A stretch of DNA of 64,000 bases. It comes from Hordeum vulgare subsp. vulgare (Eukaryota > Streptophyta > Magnoliopsida > Poales > Poaceae). The position numbers were made by a program, and so were the translations under genes. The stretch spans positions 536,866,316-536,930,315 of the forward strand of contig NC_058519.1 in NCBI RefSeq assembly GCF_904849725.1, in the 5' to 3' direction. Every line of letters starts with the position of its first letter. Within the stretch, counting starts at the first letter, position 1. A model generated the notes under the pieces. The model was not told the origin of the DNA, did no database searches, and worked only from the letters and a program-made list of their open reading frames with translations. This document shows, one piece after another, positions 42,576 to 55,181 of the stretch.

Positions 42576-44326
42576 TGTTGGGTAACGTAGCATAAATTCA
42601 AAAAAAATCCTATGCATATTCAGATCTTCCTATGGAGAGACCAGCAACGAGAGAGGGGTGACAACATCTTCATACCTTTGAAGATCGCTAAGAGGAAGCG
42701 TTGCTAGAACGCGGTTGATGGAGTCGTACTCGCGGCGATTCAGATCGCGGTGTGATTCCGATCTAGTGCCGAACCACGGCACCTCCGCGTTCAACACACG
42801 TGCAGCCCGGTGACGTCCCCCGCACCTTGATCCAGCAAGGAGGAGGGAGAGGTTGGGGAAGATCTCTGGCAGCACGACGGCGTCGTGTTGATGGAGAGAC
42901 GAGGTCTCCCGGCAGGGCTTCGCCAAGCACCGGCAGAGAGGAGGAGAAAGAAGAGCACGGCTGCGCCGAGGGAGAGGGAAAACTGTTTTTCCAAAAGCCA
43001 ATAAGTGCCCACTATATATAGGAGGAGCGGAGAGGGGGTTCCACCCCTAGGGTTCCCACCCTACGTGGTGCGGCAGCCCCCCCCCCCAGATGGGAGGTGC
43101 GGCGGCCAGGGCAAGGGGGAGGGGTGGCGCACCCCTAGGTGGGCCTTAGGCCCACCAGCGCCTAGAGTTTCCCCCCCTCTCCACCTCTTGCACCTCGGGC
43201 TGAGTGTGGGGGCGCACTAGCCCACCTAGGGGTTGGTTCCCTCCCGCACTTGGCCCATCTAGCCTCTCGGGGTCGTTGCCCCCTTCCGGTGGTCCCGGTA
43301 CGTTACCGGTGGCGCCCGAAACATTTCCGGTGTTCGAAACCATCCGTCCTATATAACAATCTTTACCTCCGGACCATTCCGGAGCTCCTAGTGATGTCCG
43401 GGATCTCATCCGGGACTCCGAACAACTTTCAATAACCTCGTATAACAATTCCTTATAACCCTAGCGTCATCGAACCTTAAGTGTGTAGACCCTACGGGTT
43501 CGGGAGACAAGCAGACATGACCGAGACACCTCTCTGGCCAATAACCATCAGCGGGGTATGGATACCCATGGTGGCTCCCACTTGCTCCACGATGATCTCA
43601 TCGGATGAACCACGATGTCAAGGATTCAATCAATCCCGTATACAATCCCCTTTGTTTGTCGGTATAGAACTTGCCTGAGATTCGATCGTCAGTATACCTA
43701 TACCTTGTTCAATCTCGTTACCGGTAAGTCTCTTTACTCGTTCCATATCACGTCATCGTGTGACTAACTCCTTTAGGCACATTGAGCTCATGATGATGTT
43801 CTACCGAGTGGGCCTAGAGATACCTCTCCGTCACACGGAGTGACCAATCCCGATCTCGATTCGTACCAACCCAACATACACTTTCAGAGGTACCCGTAGT
43901 GCACCTTTATAGTCACCCAGTTACGTTGTGACGTTTGATACACCTAAAGCACTCCTACGGTATCCGGGAGTTGCACAATCTCACGGTCGAAGCCAAAGAC
44001 ACTTGACATTAGAAAAGCTTTAGCATACGAACAATAAGATCTAGTGCTACGCTTAGGATTGGGTCTTGTCCATCACATCATTCTCTCAATGATGTGATCC
44101 CATTATCAATGACATCTAATGCCCATGACCAGGAAACCATGATCATCTATTGACTAACGAGCTAGCCAACTAGTGGCTTGCTAGGGACACATTGTGATCT
44201 ATTTATTCACACATGTATTACTGTTTCCTGTTAATACAATTATAGCATGAACAATAGACGATTATTATGAACAAGGAAATATGACAATAACCATTTTATT
44301 ATTGCCTCTAGGGAATATTTCCAATA
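42576..44326 (-). repeat. Angela element 1, 5' LTR (full length)
   Basis: 1751 bases from TGTTGGGTAACG to ATATTTCCAATA. The last bases are CCAATA where the other two copies have CCAACA, so the terminal TG of this LTR on the minus strand is mutated to TA. Stem-loop at 44072-44098. Confidence 0.92.
43012..43022 (-). promoter_or_regulatory. TATA box of Angela 5' LTR (element 1)
   Basis: Minus strand CTATATATAGTGGGC. This is the copy that would drive the genomic RNA of element 1. Confidence 0.7.
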
Positions 44327-46742
44327 GTAGTAATCTGTGAGCCACAGGGGACTCAGCAATCTCATTTCCAAAGGTATCAAGACTAGCAAAGCTTAATAGG
44401 TGAGGTATGGTTAACTAGTGAGGCTACAGCAAGCGGCTAAGCATATATTTGGTGGCTAAACTTACGAATAAAAGAAATAAGAGGGGGGTGATCTAAGCAT
44501 AACGGACATGAACTACTCATGATCAAATGAATGATCCTGAACACCTACCTACGTCAGACATAACCCCACCGTATCCTCGATCGGAGAAGGAACTCACGAA
44601 AGAGACAGTCACGGTTACGCACACAGTTGGCATATTTTAATTAAGTTAACTTCAAGTTATCTAGAACCAGTGTTAAACAAAGTTTCCACGTTTCCACATA
44701 ACCGCGGGCACGGCTTTCCGGGAAGATTTAACCCTGCAGGGGTGCTCCAACTAGTCCATCACAAATTACCACAAGCCGCATAGAAATCCTCGATGACGAC
44801 ACTCGCGATCTCGTCGGACTCCTTAGTGGAAAACCTCAACTCTGAGATTACCCAAAGCATCACCGAAATCCTGATGCACAAGATATTTTGTCAAAGGTAA
44901 AACTAATCCAGCAAGGCCGCCCGACGTGTCGACGATCCTGATAGGAGCCGCGTATCTCATTCTCAGGACACGACGGATGGAACTAGCTACGAGTGCCAAA
45001 CCTCGAGTTTCCTCGTGGTGGCCCTGCAGGCAGACCGTTTTGGACCAACACTCATGAGGAGCACTGGCCCGGGGGTTGATTAAATTTCCTCGGGTTAATT
45101 ACTCCCTATGCAGTTCACTAGTTATAAGGCAAATGTAAAACCAAAGTTGGGCCTTGCCAGACCAGCTTTAATCTAAAACGAATTATCAAGGGGGTCCCCA
45201 TAACAACCCCGATCGTGTTAGGAGCGCTCATTTATGGAACATAACACTGGTAGCCGAAACTAAGGGGGCAAAGGTGGAACAAAACACCAGGCTAGAATGG
45301 CCGAGCCTTCCACCTTTTCCCAAGTATATAGGTGCATTAAATTAAATAGCATTTAATATGGTGATATAACAAGGGACCCATGTTATCACATGGAAGCAAC
45401 TACACCTGCAACTAGCAACGCTAACACATGGTTAAGCAAGCGGTAACATAGCCAATCAGTGGTTTGCTAGGTTGAACAGGTTGAAGGTTTTCATGGCATT
45501 GTTGAGAGGCTGATATTTAACATGTGGTAGGCAACGACACATAATCGATAGAAGCGATAAAACTAGCATGGCAATGATAGTAATGGTATCTGGGGAAATG
45601 GTCATCTTGCGTGAGATCCCGCTTGGAAGAAGAACAACTCCGTGAAGTCGGTGAACCAACATGGTCGAACGGGTCCTCACATTCCGACACGCTTGCGGAA
45701 CTCTATCGAGACGGAGCAAACCGGAAACAAGCATCAACACAGATATTCACCACGGCAAATGCACGACATGAAGCACAACCTAATATGATGCATGATCAGC
45801 TCAATAATGCAAGGGATGGCATGGCAATTCACCTCACACAAACACTACACATTAAGTGAAGCTCGATATGCAACGAGTTGCATATCGACGAAACTCCACA
45901 TTTAATTATTTAATTCCCTCCCGTTTATTTACACGCAATATTAAATGTTGTTTTACATGGAAAGAGGTGAAGCAGGCAATTCTACATGTCATCCTAGTCG
46001 GTTAACACGCGGGACTTTGAAAGTCGCTACGTTACAAGAAACATGCAACACAAGATAGTATGCCATGAATGCGTCATGCATGCTAGTCTACAACAACACT
46101 GGCAAGAAGAAAAAGAAGCATATGTCCCCATGGCGAACGAAAGGGTACCATGGCGGCAAAATGGAAACGAAGCCACGACAACGTTCCTATCCCGATAACT
46201 CAATGAGATATCGGTGCCAACAAATTGGAAGTGTGTGCGTGTCAGGCCAAATAAAGATGGGGTGATCCCGTTTATCGGGTTCCCATGTGTCATGGGCACA
46301 ACAAAAGAGGGACAAAGTGCAATGGGCAACATATATGGTGCAAGCATACGGTTACATCTCATACATCACATGCACTCGGTTCACGACAACGTTCCAACGG
46401 TATACCTTCGAAGCGTGCATATCGGAGCGGTTCGAGTCATTGCGGTGTAGGAGAACAAAGATCGTCGTGGACATCGTGGAAGTAGTTGTACACGGGTCTT
46501 CGGCGTCGGTAGTCGTGCATGCTCTGTAGATGTACGGGGTCGTCAAGAATGTCGTGGAAGTGTGCGGCTCTCGGGTGTTGCGTTGAGAGGTGAAGTGACC
46601 AAATCGAAGCAACACAAAAGGCCTCGAATCAGCAGCGAATTATCGGGCGACCTGACCAAAGGGCCAATGCAAACCTCCAACATCAAACAACAACAGCTAG
46701 CGACAAAAGCAGCAAGCCGCAGCGGCGGTTTCTGCAAGCAGG

Positions 46743-47040
46743 GCTCCAACGCAACAACAACAGGCAGCAAGCGGTAGCAGCAGCATCAGCGACAGCAGCT
46801 AGTAGGCACAGCAACAACAAGCATCAGCGACAGCAGCAGGGTACAGCAGCACACAGGCAACAGCTACAAGCAACAGCGACAGCAGCAAGCAACACAACGG
46901 TGACATCGGCAGCAGCAGGCATGCAATAGCGACAGCAACAGCAGCATATCGGTGACGGCAGCAGGCAACAAGCGGCAGGAGCAGCAGCATAGCAGCGACG
47001 ACAGCACGCAACAACAGCAGCAGGCAGCGAGGCGAGCATC
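46743..47040. repeat. CAG/CAA-rich trinucleotide tract
   Basis: Dense agc/aac/gca triplets on the plus strand with imperfect ~30-base periodicity ('gcaacagcgacagcagca'-type). The open Ala/Gln- or Leu-rich frames on both strands are products of this composition. It lies at the border of the GC-rich part of the LTR-like sequence. Confidence 0.7.
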
Positions 47041-47870
47041 GGGCGTGGTCCGGCCACCAGAGGAGCGAGGCCAAGGGCCCTGGCAGAGCTTGGCGGCGGG
47101 CGGCCATGGTGGAGGTCACGCGGGGCGCTGCTCCAGCGAGCACGGCGGGGCGGGGCGGGAGGCGAGCACGGGCGCCGGCACGGGAGGCGAGCACGGGCAC
47201 CGGCGCGGGAGGCGAGCAGGCGGGGCGGCGCGGAGCGACGGACAGCTCGGCAGGGGAGCTGCTCCCTGGTCGCGAGTGAGGGAGAACAGGGAGAGGGGTT
47301 GACGGGAATCGGGCTACGGGGTTCCCGAGGAGGGGATCGGGAGGAGGGAATCGAGAGGAAGACGGCGCAGGGGAGAGCTACTCGCGCGGGGCATTGGGGA
47401 GGAGGCGGCGCAGGGTGCCCGAGGAGGAGGGAGATGGGATCGAGCACAACTCTCCTTGTCGCTAGGTTAGGGGAGCCCGGTTGGGACTTGGGCCGGCTTG
47501 GCATAGGCTGGGCTTCTCTCTCTCCCTCTCTTTACTTTTTAATTTCTTTTACAGCAACTTGCAAAGAAAGAAAACAATGGATAAAGTTGGAATTCCAACA
47601 AGAGACATATTTTTCCGGAGCCAGAAAAATAAGGAGGATTTAATAAAATTGGTTTGGGGATTTTACAGAATATAAATTCGGACAAGTTTTGAATTTATTT
47701 CAAGCTTGCCTAAATTTAAACCATAACCAAACCAAACCCAACTGGACTGAGATTTTAGATGGTGACCCTATACAATAGATATTATTTATGGGCTCAACAG
47801 AATCATTTGTTTGAGCATTTACATCTGCAGCTCAAATAAATGAAAGCAAAGGAAAATAAGAAGTGTAAAG

Positions 47871-49633
47871 GATATCATGGGAAGTATGTCAAAGGCATTG
47901 CGAATGAGATAAAGAGCGAAGTTGGAATGTCACCCAAAATTCCAATGGATTGAAATAAGTTGAGAATGGGAAAAGGAAAGGATCAAGGAGTGGCTAGGAG
48001 AAGAGGGAAAAACAAATGAACAGAACAAGGGAAGAAATCACACCAGAGACGATGGAGATGATGCATGATGCATGATGAATGCAACAAACAAAATAAAACA
48101 CACTGCGACAACGAATTAAAAGGGGAATCTTCTGGAACGTCGGCATCACCCCCGAGATCCAAGAACGAAAGGGGGAGAGGATGAGAAAGAACAAGTGGTA
48201 CAAAAATTAGTCGCTTCTTTGACAAACAAGTGAAACCAGCAATCCTTGGAGGTTGCAGAGAGATGAGGAATTATATGAGAAACAAGAAAGAATTCACGGA
48301 AAATTTGGCAGCACTTCTGTAGGAAAATGGGACAAAAAATTCGACAAGATGGAAGAATTATACAATATTCATAACAAACAACTAAATACAACAAGGGAAC
48401 GCCATGATCTTTATAGAACAAGAAGCTAGACCCAAAAGAGCAATATCACAATGCCTCCAGAACAATTGAATAGGAACTAGCTCATACGGAGTAAGAGAAT
48501 GAAGAAAAGAATGACAACTACTATCTCAAATTAACTTGGCAAGAAGAATTGAACGGAGTTGTTGTTAAAACAACACGAAAAGAACAAGATAGAAGTGGGC
48601 TTATGGAAACCTTTTCAAACTAATGAATTGACATCCAGCCACTAACAGAAACAGGATTGGTTGAAAGCAAAGATATGAAAACTTCTTACACCAAGAGGGT
48701 GCATCGAGAACTTGGAATAATGACAAGCACCATAATTGCGACAATCCTTAGGAAAGGCTTTAGGTGAAAACTAAACCAAGATACTCAACCCAGAAATCAT
48801 GAGTTGAAAAATATCTCATTATCATAGAATTGGTGGATTTAATTATCTCATTCTTGAAAGGAAAACTCTTCGAGGCTCCTACACTAACAAGAATGCTATA
48901 ATACCACCTCAAAGGATAAAGGAAGAACAATGCACTGGAAATGGAAGAGAAAGAATACTTGAGGTACTCCAACAGGAATGTTGAAGAACACTTTGAGAAA
49001 ATCACATCCTTGAAGAACCACCATGACGAGCCTCCGTATCAAAAGGATGATGCAAGATACGAAGGATGAAAGGATAAGATTGAAGCCTTGCAAAGTCTTC
49101 GATGAAGCTTCACGAAGAGATACTTGATAAAACTTGGAACTCCGGAAAAGAAAAGATAAGAACACTTGATAAAAAGGAATTGATATCAAGAGCCACTCCG
49201 GATGAAGAATTGGGATCACTTGATGCAACAAGAATAAGAATTATGTTATGCTCATCCTTCATCAAATTAAATTGATGACAAACAACGGATTAAGCATTCA
49301 ACTTATTCCTCTTGAAAGAATCTTGAAGAGACGGAAAGATAAGCACCACTTGAAGCATAATTGAAGGACGCACCGGTAAGAATTCACAATTGAATGGGAA
49401 CACCACAAATTACTGGAGATACATGCGAAACAAGAGATCATGAGCCACCTAAGAGAAACTAGAACAAGGCACCGGATAATCGAGAGACGAACGAAGAGAC
49501 AACAATGGAGAAGAATTTAAGAATGAAAGATGCAAGCTCAGAACGAACAAAATCTTCTGGATGATGGCCTTCGGAGGATCGAGAATGAACACGACTCAGA
49601 AAATCACCGGATAGCAAGAAAGGGATTACTCAT
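47871..49633. other. Purine-rich, gene-free stretch
   Basis: Plus strand is strongly A/G biased, with repeated 'gaagaat', 'ggaaaag' and 'cttgaag' motifs. No long frame has a recognisable domain. It is probably the tail of the LTR-like element. Confidence 0.4.
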
Positions 49634-51199
49634 TGATAACCCACAAGTGTAGGGGATCGCAACAGTTTTCGAGGGTAGAGTATTCAACCCAAATTTATTG
49701 ATTCGATGCAAGGGGAAGCGAAAGAATATTATCAAGTATTAGCAGCTGAGTTTGTCAGATTCAACCACACCTGAAAGATTAGTGTCTGCAAGCAAAGTAT
49801 CAGTAGCAAAGTAGTATGATAAAACGGTGCCAGAAACAGATCTGTTGACGGCAGACTATTCTTAACTATTGTATCAATGGCGCCAGTAAATAGCACGTGG
49901 ACGGGGAACTATTCTTCCCAGGCAACGGCTCCAGAAAAGTCTTGCAACAAATAGCAGCAAAGTAACAGCAGTAGTGACAGCAGTAGCAAGGAACAGCAGT
50001 AGTGACAGCAGCAGCAAGTAACAGCGGTAGCAATAGTAGTAGCGACAAAGTAACGTAGCAAGGATCAGTAGTAAAAGACTAGTAGGCAGTGGATCGGTGA
50101 TGGATGAGTATGACGGATGTGATTCATCATGTAACAGCTATAACACGGAGAGATAAGTAACTAGCTCCCGTTCGTCAATCTAATGTAGGCATGTATTCCG
50201 TATGTAGTCATACGTGCTTAGGGAAAAGAACTTGCATGACATCTATTGTCCATCCCTCCCGTGGCAGCGGGGTCCTAATGGAAACTACGGGATATTAAGG
50301 TTCTCCTTTTAATAAAGAACCGGACCAATGCATTAACACTTGGTGAATACATGAACTCCTCATACTATGGTCATCTCCGGGAGTGGTTCCATCTATTGTC
50401 ACTCCGGGGTTGCCGGGTCATAACACATAGTAGGTGACTACAACTTGCAAGATAGGATCTAAAACACACATATATTGGCGACAACATAATAGGTTCAGAT
50501 CTGAAATCATGGCACTCGGGCCCTAGTGATAATCATTAAGCATAGCCAAGTAGTAGCAACATAAATCTAGAACATAGTGGATACTAGGGATCAATCCCCG
50601 TCAAAACTAACTCGATTACATGATAGATCTCATCCAACTCATCACCGTCCAACAACCCTATGATGAGATTACTCATGAACGATGAAGAGCATCATGGAAT
50701 TGTCGATGGAGGAAGGTTGATGATGACGATGGCGACGATTTCCCCTGTCCGGAGCCCAGAACGGACTCCAGATCTGCCCTCCAGATGAAGAACAGGAGGT
50801 GGCGGCGCCTCTGTATCATTAAACGCGATGAATCCTTCTCTTTTATTTTTTCCGGGCGAGACGGAAAGATATAGAGCTGAGTTTGGAGGCGGTGGTGCCA
50901 CGTGGGCCCCACAAGCCCTCACGGTGCGGCCTGGGGGGTGGTCGCGGCCTGTGGGCTTGTGGCCCACTAGCCCACCTCCTCCGATGGATCTTTGCGCACG
51001 TATTTTTCATTAATTCCAGAAAAATTCTCCGTAAATTTTCAGGACATTCTGAGAACTTTTATTTCTGGACAGAAACAACACCATGGCAATTCTGCTGAAA
51101 ACAGCGTTAGTCCGGGTTAGTTCCATTCAAATCATGCAAATTAGAGTCCAAAACAAGGGCAAAAGAGTTCGGAAAAGTAGATACGATAGAGACGTATCA
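49634..51199 (-). repeat. Athila element 2, 3' LTR
   Basis: 1566 bases, TGATAACCCACAAGTG to TAGAGACGTATCA. It shares only the general Athila layout and the 'cccacaagccc/gggcttgtgg' promoter block with the element at 4358-21343, so it is a different family. A CAGCAGTAG-type triplet tract lies at 49930-50050. Confidence 0.88.
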
Positions 51200-51213
51200 A
51201 CTCCCCCAAGCTT
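51200..51213 (-). other. Athila element 2 polypurine tract
   Basis: ACTCCCCCAAGCTT on the plus strand, the exact inverse of the tract at 19802-19815, abutting the LTR end. Confidence 0.88.
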
Positions 51214-53381
51214 AAAGCCTTGCTTGTCCTCAAGCAATTCAATTGACAAACTGAAAGAGACAAAAGAAAAACTTTGACGAACTCTGTTTGATCTTGTTGT
51301 TGCAACTATGTCTAACTCATAACCAGAATTTCAGCAAGATCACAAGCAAACCACATAAGCAAATGACATCTAGGTCTCACGGTAAACTCATATCAATGGC
51401 ATAATCAACTAGGGAGCAAATAATAATAAGCCTCAAATGTCAACACTTCAATCAAAACAACATGAAGCAGTACGAACAGATGGTATCTCTCTAGCTCTTT
51501 CTGAGACTGCAAAACATATATGCAGAGCACCTTCAAAGACCAAGGGCTGACTAAACATTGTAACTCAAGGCAATGAAGATCCAGTCACAGTCATACTCAA
51601 CACAGTTAAAAGCAAAGCATAAAAATGATAGAGGTGCTCTCTAATTGGTGCTTTTGTAAGAGGAGGATCACTCAACAGGAACATAAATAGATAGGCCCTT
51701 CACAGAGGGAAGCATTGATTTCAGAGGTGACAGAGCTCAAGATTTGAAAACAGAGATAATAATTTTGGGTGGCATGCTTTCATTGTCAACGCAGTGACTA
51801 AGAGTTCTCAACATCTTCCACGCTACACATGCTATAGGCGGTTCCCAAACAGAAAAGTAAAGTTTTGACTCCCCCACCACTAATCAATCACACTCCACGG
51901 CTAGCCGAATCCTCGGGTACCGTCCATACCAACATCAATCGTGGGGGAGTTTTGTTTGCAATTATCTTTTCGATTTGAGTATGGAACTGGGAATTCCAAT
52001 TACCGGCCCCTTTCTCGTGAATGATAGTGAATAAACACATATCGAGGATAACACGCCTAGCATGGAAGATACCAATAGCTCCCTGTCACCACATGAGCGG
52101 TTCGGGCATGGAAAACAGATTATTTCTTGAAGGTTTAGAGAGTGGCACATGCAAATTTACTTGGAACGGCAGGTAGATACCGCACATAGGTAGGTATGGT
52201 GGACTCACCTGGAACAACTTTGGGTTTATGGGAGTGGATGCACAAGCAGTATTCCCGCTTAGTACAAGTGAAGGCTAGCAAAAGACTGGGAAGCGACCAA
52301 CTAGAGAGCGACAACAGTCATCAAAATGCATTGAGATTAACCAACATTGAGTGCAAGCATGAGTAGGACATAAATCACCATGAACATGAATATCATAGAG
52401 GCTATGTTGATTTTGTTTCAACTACATGCGTGAACATGCATCAAGTCAAGCCACTTGAATCATTCAAAGGAGGATACCATCCTATCATACTACATCATAG
52501 TCATCTCAACATTCATGTGGGCATCCAAGACAAACCATTATAAGCTACTAGCTATGTAAGCATGGCATAAGCAACTATGATCTCTAAGTTGTCATTGCAA
52601 ACATGTTTCCCTCACAACAAAGCTGAATCAGGCATGATGAGCTAGTCATATTTACAAAAACAAAATAGATTGAGTTCATACCAGCTTTTCCAGGCTCAGT
52701 CACTTCATCATATATCGTCATTATTGCCTTTCACTTGCACGACCGAACGATGTGAACAATAATAAGTGTTCTCGTGCATTGGACTACGCTGGAATCTGCG
52801 GGCAAACACAAAGGAGAAGACAAAGTAATATGGCTCTTTTGAAAGCTAAATAGGTATGCATGAAAGAACCACTAAACATTGTAACCGATATCTTCTACCT
52901 TGACCCAAAGAAAAAGAAAACTATTTACACGGGAAAGCTCCCAACAAGCAAAAGAAGAAAAAGAAAATCTTTTTGGGTTTTCTCAAACTAGACAGACACA
53001 CTAAAAGAAAATGAGAAAAACAAAATAAACTAGCATGGATGATACAGTGGCAAAGTGTGAACACAGACGAACAAAGTGAAAGCATAAGCAAGAATGTAAA
53101 GTCGGTGAGAACATGTACTCCCCCAAGCTTAGGCTTTTGGCCTAAGTTGGTCTACTCCCAAGGATGGTCCTGGTGAAACCCAAAATCATAATGGGGGTTA
53201 TACGGGAGCGCTGCAGCCACTGCCTGAATAGCTGGCTCGCGGAGACGAGCAGCCTTTGACTCCCTCTCATACTCCTGTGCCTCTCCTCGGGTTATGTAAT
53301 ATCTTCGTTTTACCTGAAAGTCAAAGAAGGCGGGAGCAGGAAGGGTAATATGGAAAACACGCTACCGGTTAAATATCAAAC
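51214..53381 (-). other. Athila element 2 3' region, with a second tract-like motif
   Basis: Non-coding. Starts with the 'cttgtcctcaagcaa' context typical of the region before the tract. At 53117-53130 the same 14 bases ACTCCCCCAAGCTT recur. Beyond that a short coding-like stretch on the minus strand (53150-53330) might be the end of a 3' ORF, but no clear frame is supported. Ends at the Angela insertion; the expected duplication there is caaac (53377-53381). Confidence 0.6.
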
Positions 53382-55149
53382 TGTTGGGTAACGTAGCATA
53401 AATTCAAAAAAATTCCTACGCATATTCAGATCTTCCTATGGAGAGACCAGCAACGAGAGAGGGGTGAGTGCATCTTCATACCTTTGAAGATCGCTAAGCG
53501 GAAGCGTTGCTAGAATGCGGTTGATGGAGTCGTACTCGCGGCGATTCAGGTCGCGGTGTGATTCCGATCTAGTGTCTAACCACAGCACCTCCGCGTTCAA
53601 CACACGTGCAGCCCGGTGACGTCTCCCGCACCTTGATCCAGCAAGGAGGAGGGAGAGGTTGGGGAAGATCTCCGGCACCACGACGGCGTGGTGTCGATGG
53701 AGAGACGAGGTCTCCCGGCAGGGCTTCGCCAAGCACCGGCAAAGAGGAGGAGAAAGAAGAGCAGGGCTGCGCCGAGGGAGAGGGAAAACTGTGTCTCCAA
53801 AAGCCCAAAAGTGCCCACTATATATAGGAGGAGGGGAGGGGGGTGCCACCCCTAGGATTCCCACCCTAGGTGGTGCGGCAGTCCCCCCAGATGGGAGGTG
53901 CGGCGGCCAGGGCAAGGGGAGGGGTGGCACACCCCTAGGTGGGCCTTAGGCTCACCAGCGCCTAGGGTTTTCCCCCCTCTCTACCTCCTGCAACTTGGGC
54001 TGAGTGTGGGGCGTGCACCAGCCCACCTAGGGGCTGGTTCCCTCCCGCACTTGGCCCATCTAGCCTCCCGGAGTCGTTGCCCCCTTCCGGTGGACCCCCG
54101 GGGCCACCTCCGGTGGTCCCGGTACGTTACCGGTGATGCCCGAAACACTTCCGGTGTCCGATACCATCCGTCCTATATATCAATCTTTACCCCCGGACCA
54201 TTCTGGAGCTCCTCGTGACGTACAGGATCTCATCCAGGAATCCGAACAACTTTCGATAACCTCGTATAACAATTCCCTATAACCCTAGCATCATCGAACC
54301 TTAAGTGTGTAGACCCTACGGGTTCGGGAGACAGGTAGACATGACCGAGACACCTCTCCGGCCAATAACCATCAACGGGGTCTGGATACCCATGGTGGCT
54401 CCCACTTGCTCCATGATGATCTCATCGGATGAACCACGATGTCAACGATTCAATCAATCCCGTATACAATTCCCTTTGTCTGTCGGTATAGAACTTGCCC
54501 GAGATTCGATCGTCGGTATTTCTATACCTTGTTCAATCTCGTTACCGGTAAGTCTCTTTACTCATTCCGTAGCACGTCATCGTGTGACTAACTCCTTAGT
54601 CACATGGAGCTCATGATGATGTTCTACCGAGTGGTCCTAGAGATACCTCTCCGTCACACGGAGTGACAAATCCCGATCTCGATTCGTACCAACCCAACAG
54701 ACACTTTCAGAGGTACCCATAGTGCACCTTTATAGTCACCCAGTTACGTTGTGACGTTTGATACACCCAAAGCACTCCTACGGTATCCGGGAGTTGCACA
54801 ATCTCATGGTCGAAGGAAAAGACACTTGACATTAGAAAAGCTTTAGCATACGAACAATACGATCTAGTGCTACGCTTAGGATTGGATCTTGTCCATCACA
54901 TCATTCTCTCAATGATGTGGTCCCGTTATCAATGACATATAATGCCCATGACCAGGAAACCATGATCATCTATTGACTAACGAGCTAGCCAACTAGAGGC
55001 TTGCTAGGGACATATTGTGATCTATTTATTCACACATGTATTATTGTTTCCTATTAATACAATTATAGCATGAACAATAGACGATTATCAAGAACAAGGA
55101 AATATGATAATAACCATTTTATTATTGCCTCTAGGGCATATTTCCAACA
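53382..55149 (-). repeat. Angela element 2, 3' LTR
   Basis: 1768 bases, TGTTGGGTAACG to ATTTCCAACA, the only complete canonical Angela LTR here. TATA box at 53817-53828 (minus). Confidence 0.93.
53817..53828 (-). promoter_or_regulatory. TATA box of Angela LTR (element 2)
   Basis: Minus strand CTATATATAGTGGGC, same position as in the other two LTRs. Confidence 0.7.
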
Positions 55150-55161
55150 GTCTCCCACTTG
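55150..55161 (-). other. Angela element 2 polypurine tract
   Basis: Minus strand AAGTGGGAGAC beside the LTR, identical to that of element 1. Confidence 0.85.
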
Positions 55162-55181
55162 CACTAGAGTCAATAATCTAG

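Larger units (their letters stand above)
35573..44326 (-). mobile_element. Angela/BARE-1/WIS-type Copia element 1, minus strand, 3' LTR end truncated
   Basis: Two LTRs (35577-37294 and 42576-44326) enclose, on the minus strand, a primer site, long leader, gag-pol and polypurine tract. The LTR end 'gcctctagggcatatttccaa' and the start TGTTGGGTAACGTAGC are those of the Angela/BARE-1/WIS group. The first ~73 bases of the left LTR are missing at the junction with the chromovirus LTR. The right flank gtagt (44327-44331) would be the duplication, without a partner. Confidence 0.92.
44327..49633 (-). repeat. Non-coding Gypsy LTR-like sequence, probably another chromovirus family
   Basis: 5.3 kb with no recognisable protein. 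Near 44700-44745 it shares an arrangement with the Tekay-type LTR: a ccgcgg/acggct block, then the identical 16-mer taaccctgcaggggtg (44729-44744; compare 22997-23012 and 33209-33224). The layout (mixed sequence, CAG-rich 46743-47040, GC-rich 47041-47470, then an AT/GA-rich part to 49633) parallels that LTR's layout. Orientation is inferred from this parallel. Both ends are defined only by neighbouring insertions. It could also include internal sequence of the same element. Confidence 0.5.
49634..53381 (-). mobile_element. Athila-type Gypsy element 2, minus strand, 3' LTR and 3' region only
   Basis: An LTR (49634-51199) is followed rightwards by the Athila polypurine tract in inverse orientation and by non-coding 3' sequence, until an Angela element inserted at 53382. 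Pol is not in the window. The left flank ctcat (49629-49633) would be its target duplication. Confidence 0.82.

Noticed and set aside
46799..47504. Long Leu/Ala/Pro-rich frames on the minus strand
   Set aside because: The CAG-rich and GC-rich tracts explain them; codon content is periodic and no homologous domain is visible.
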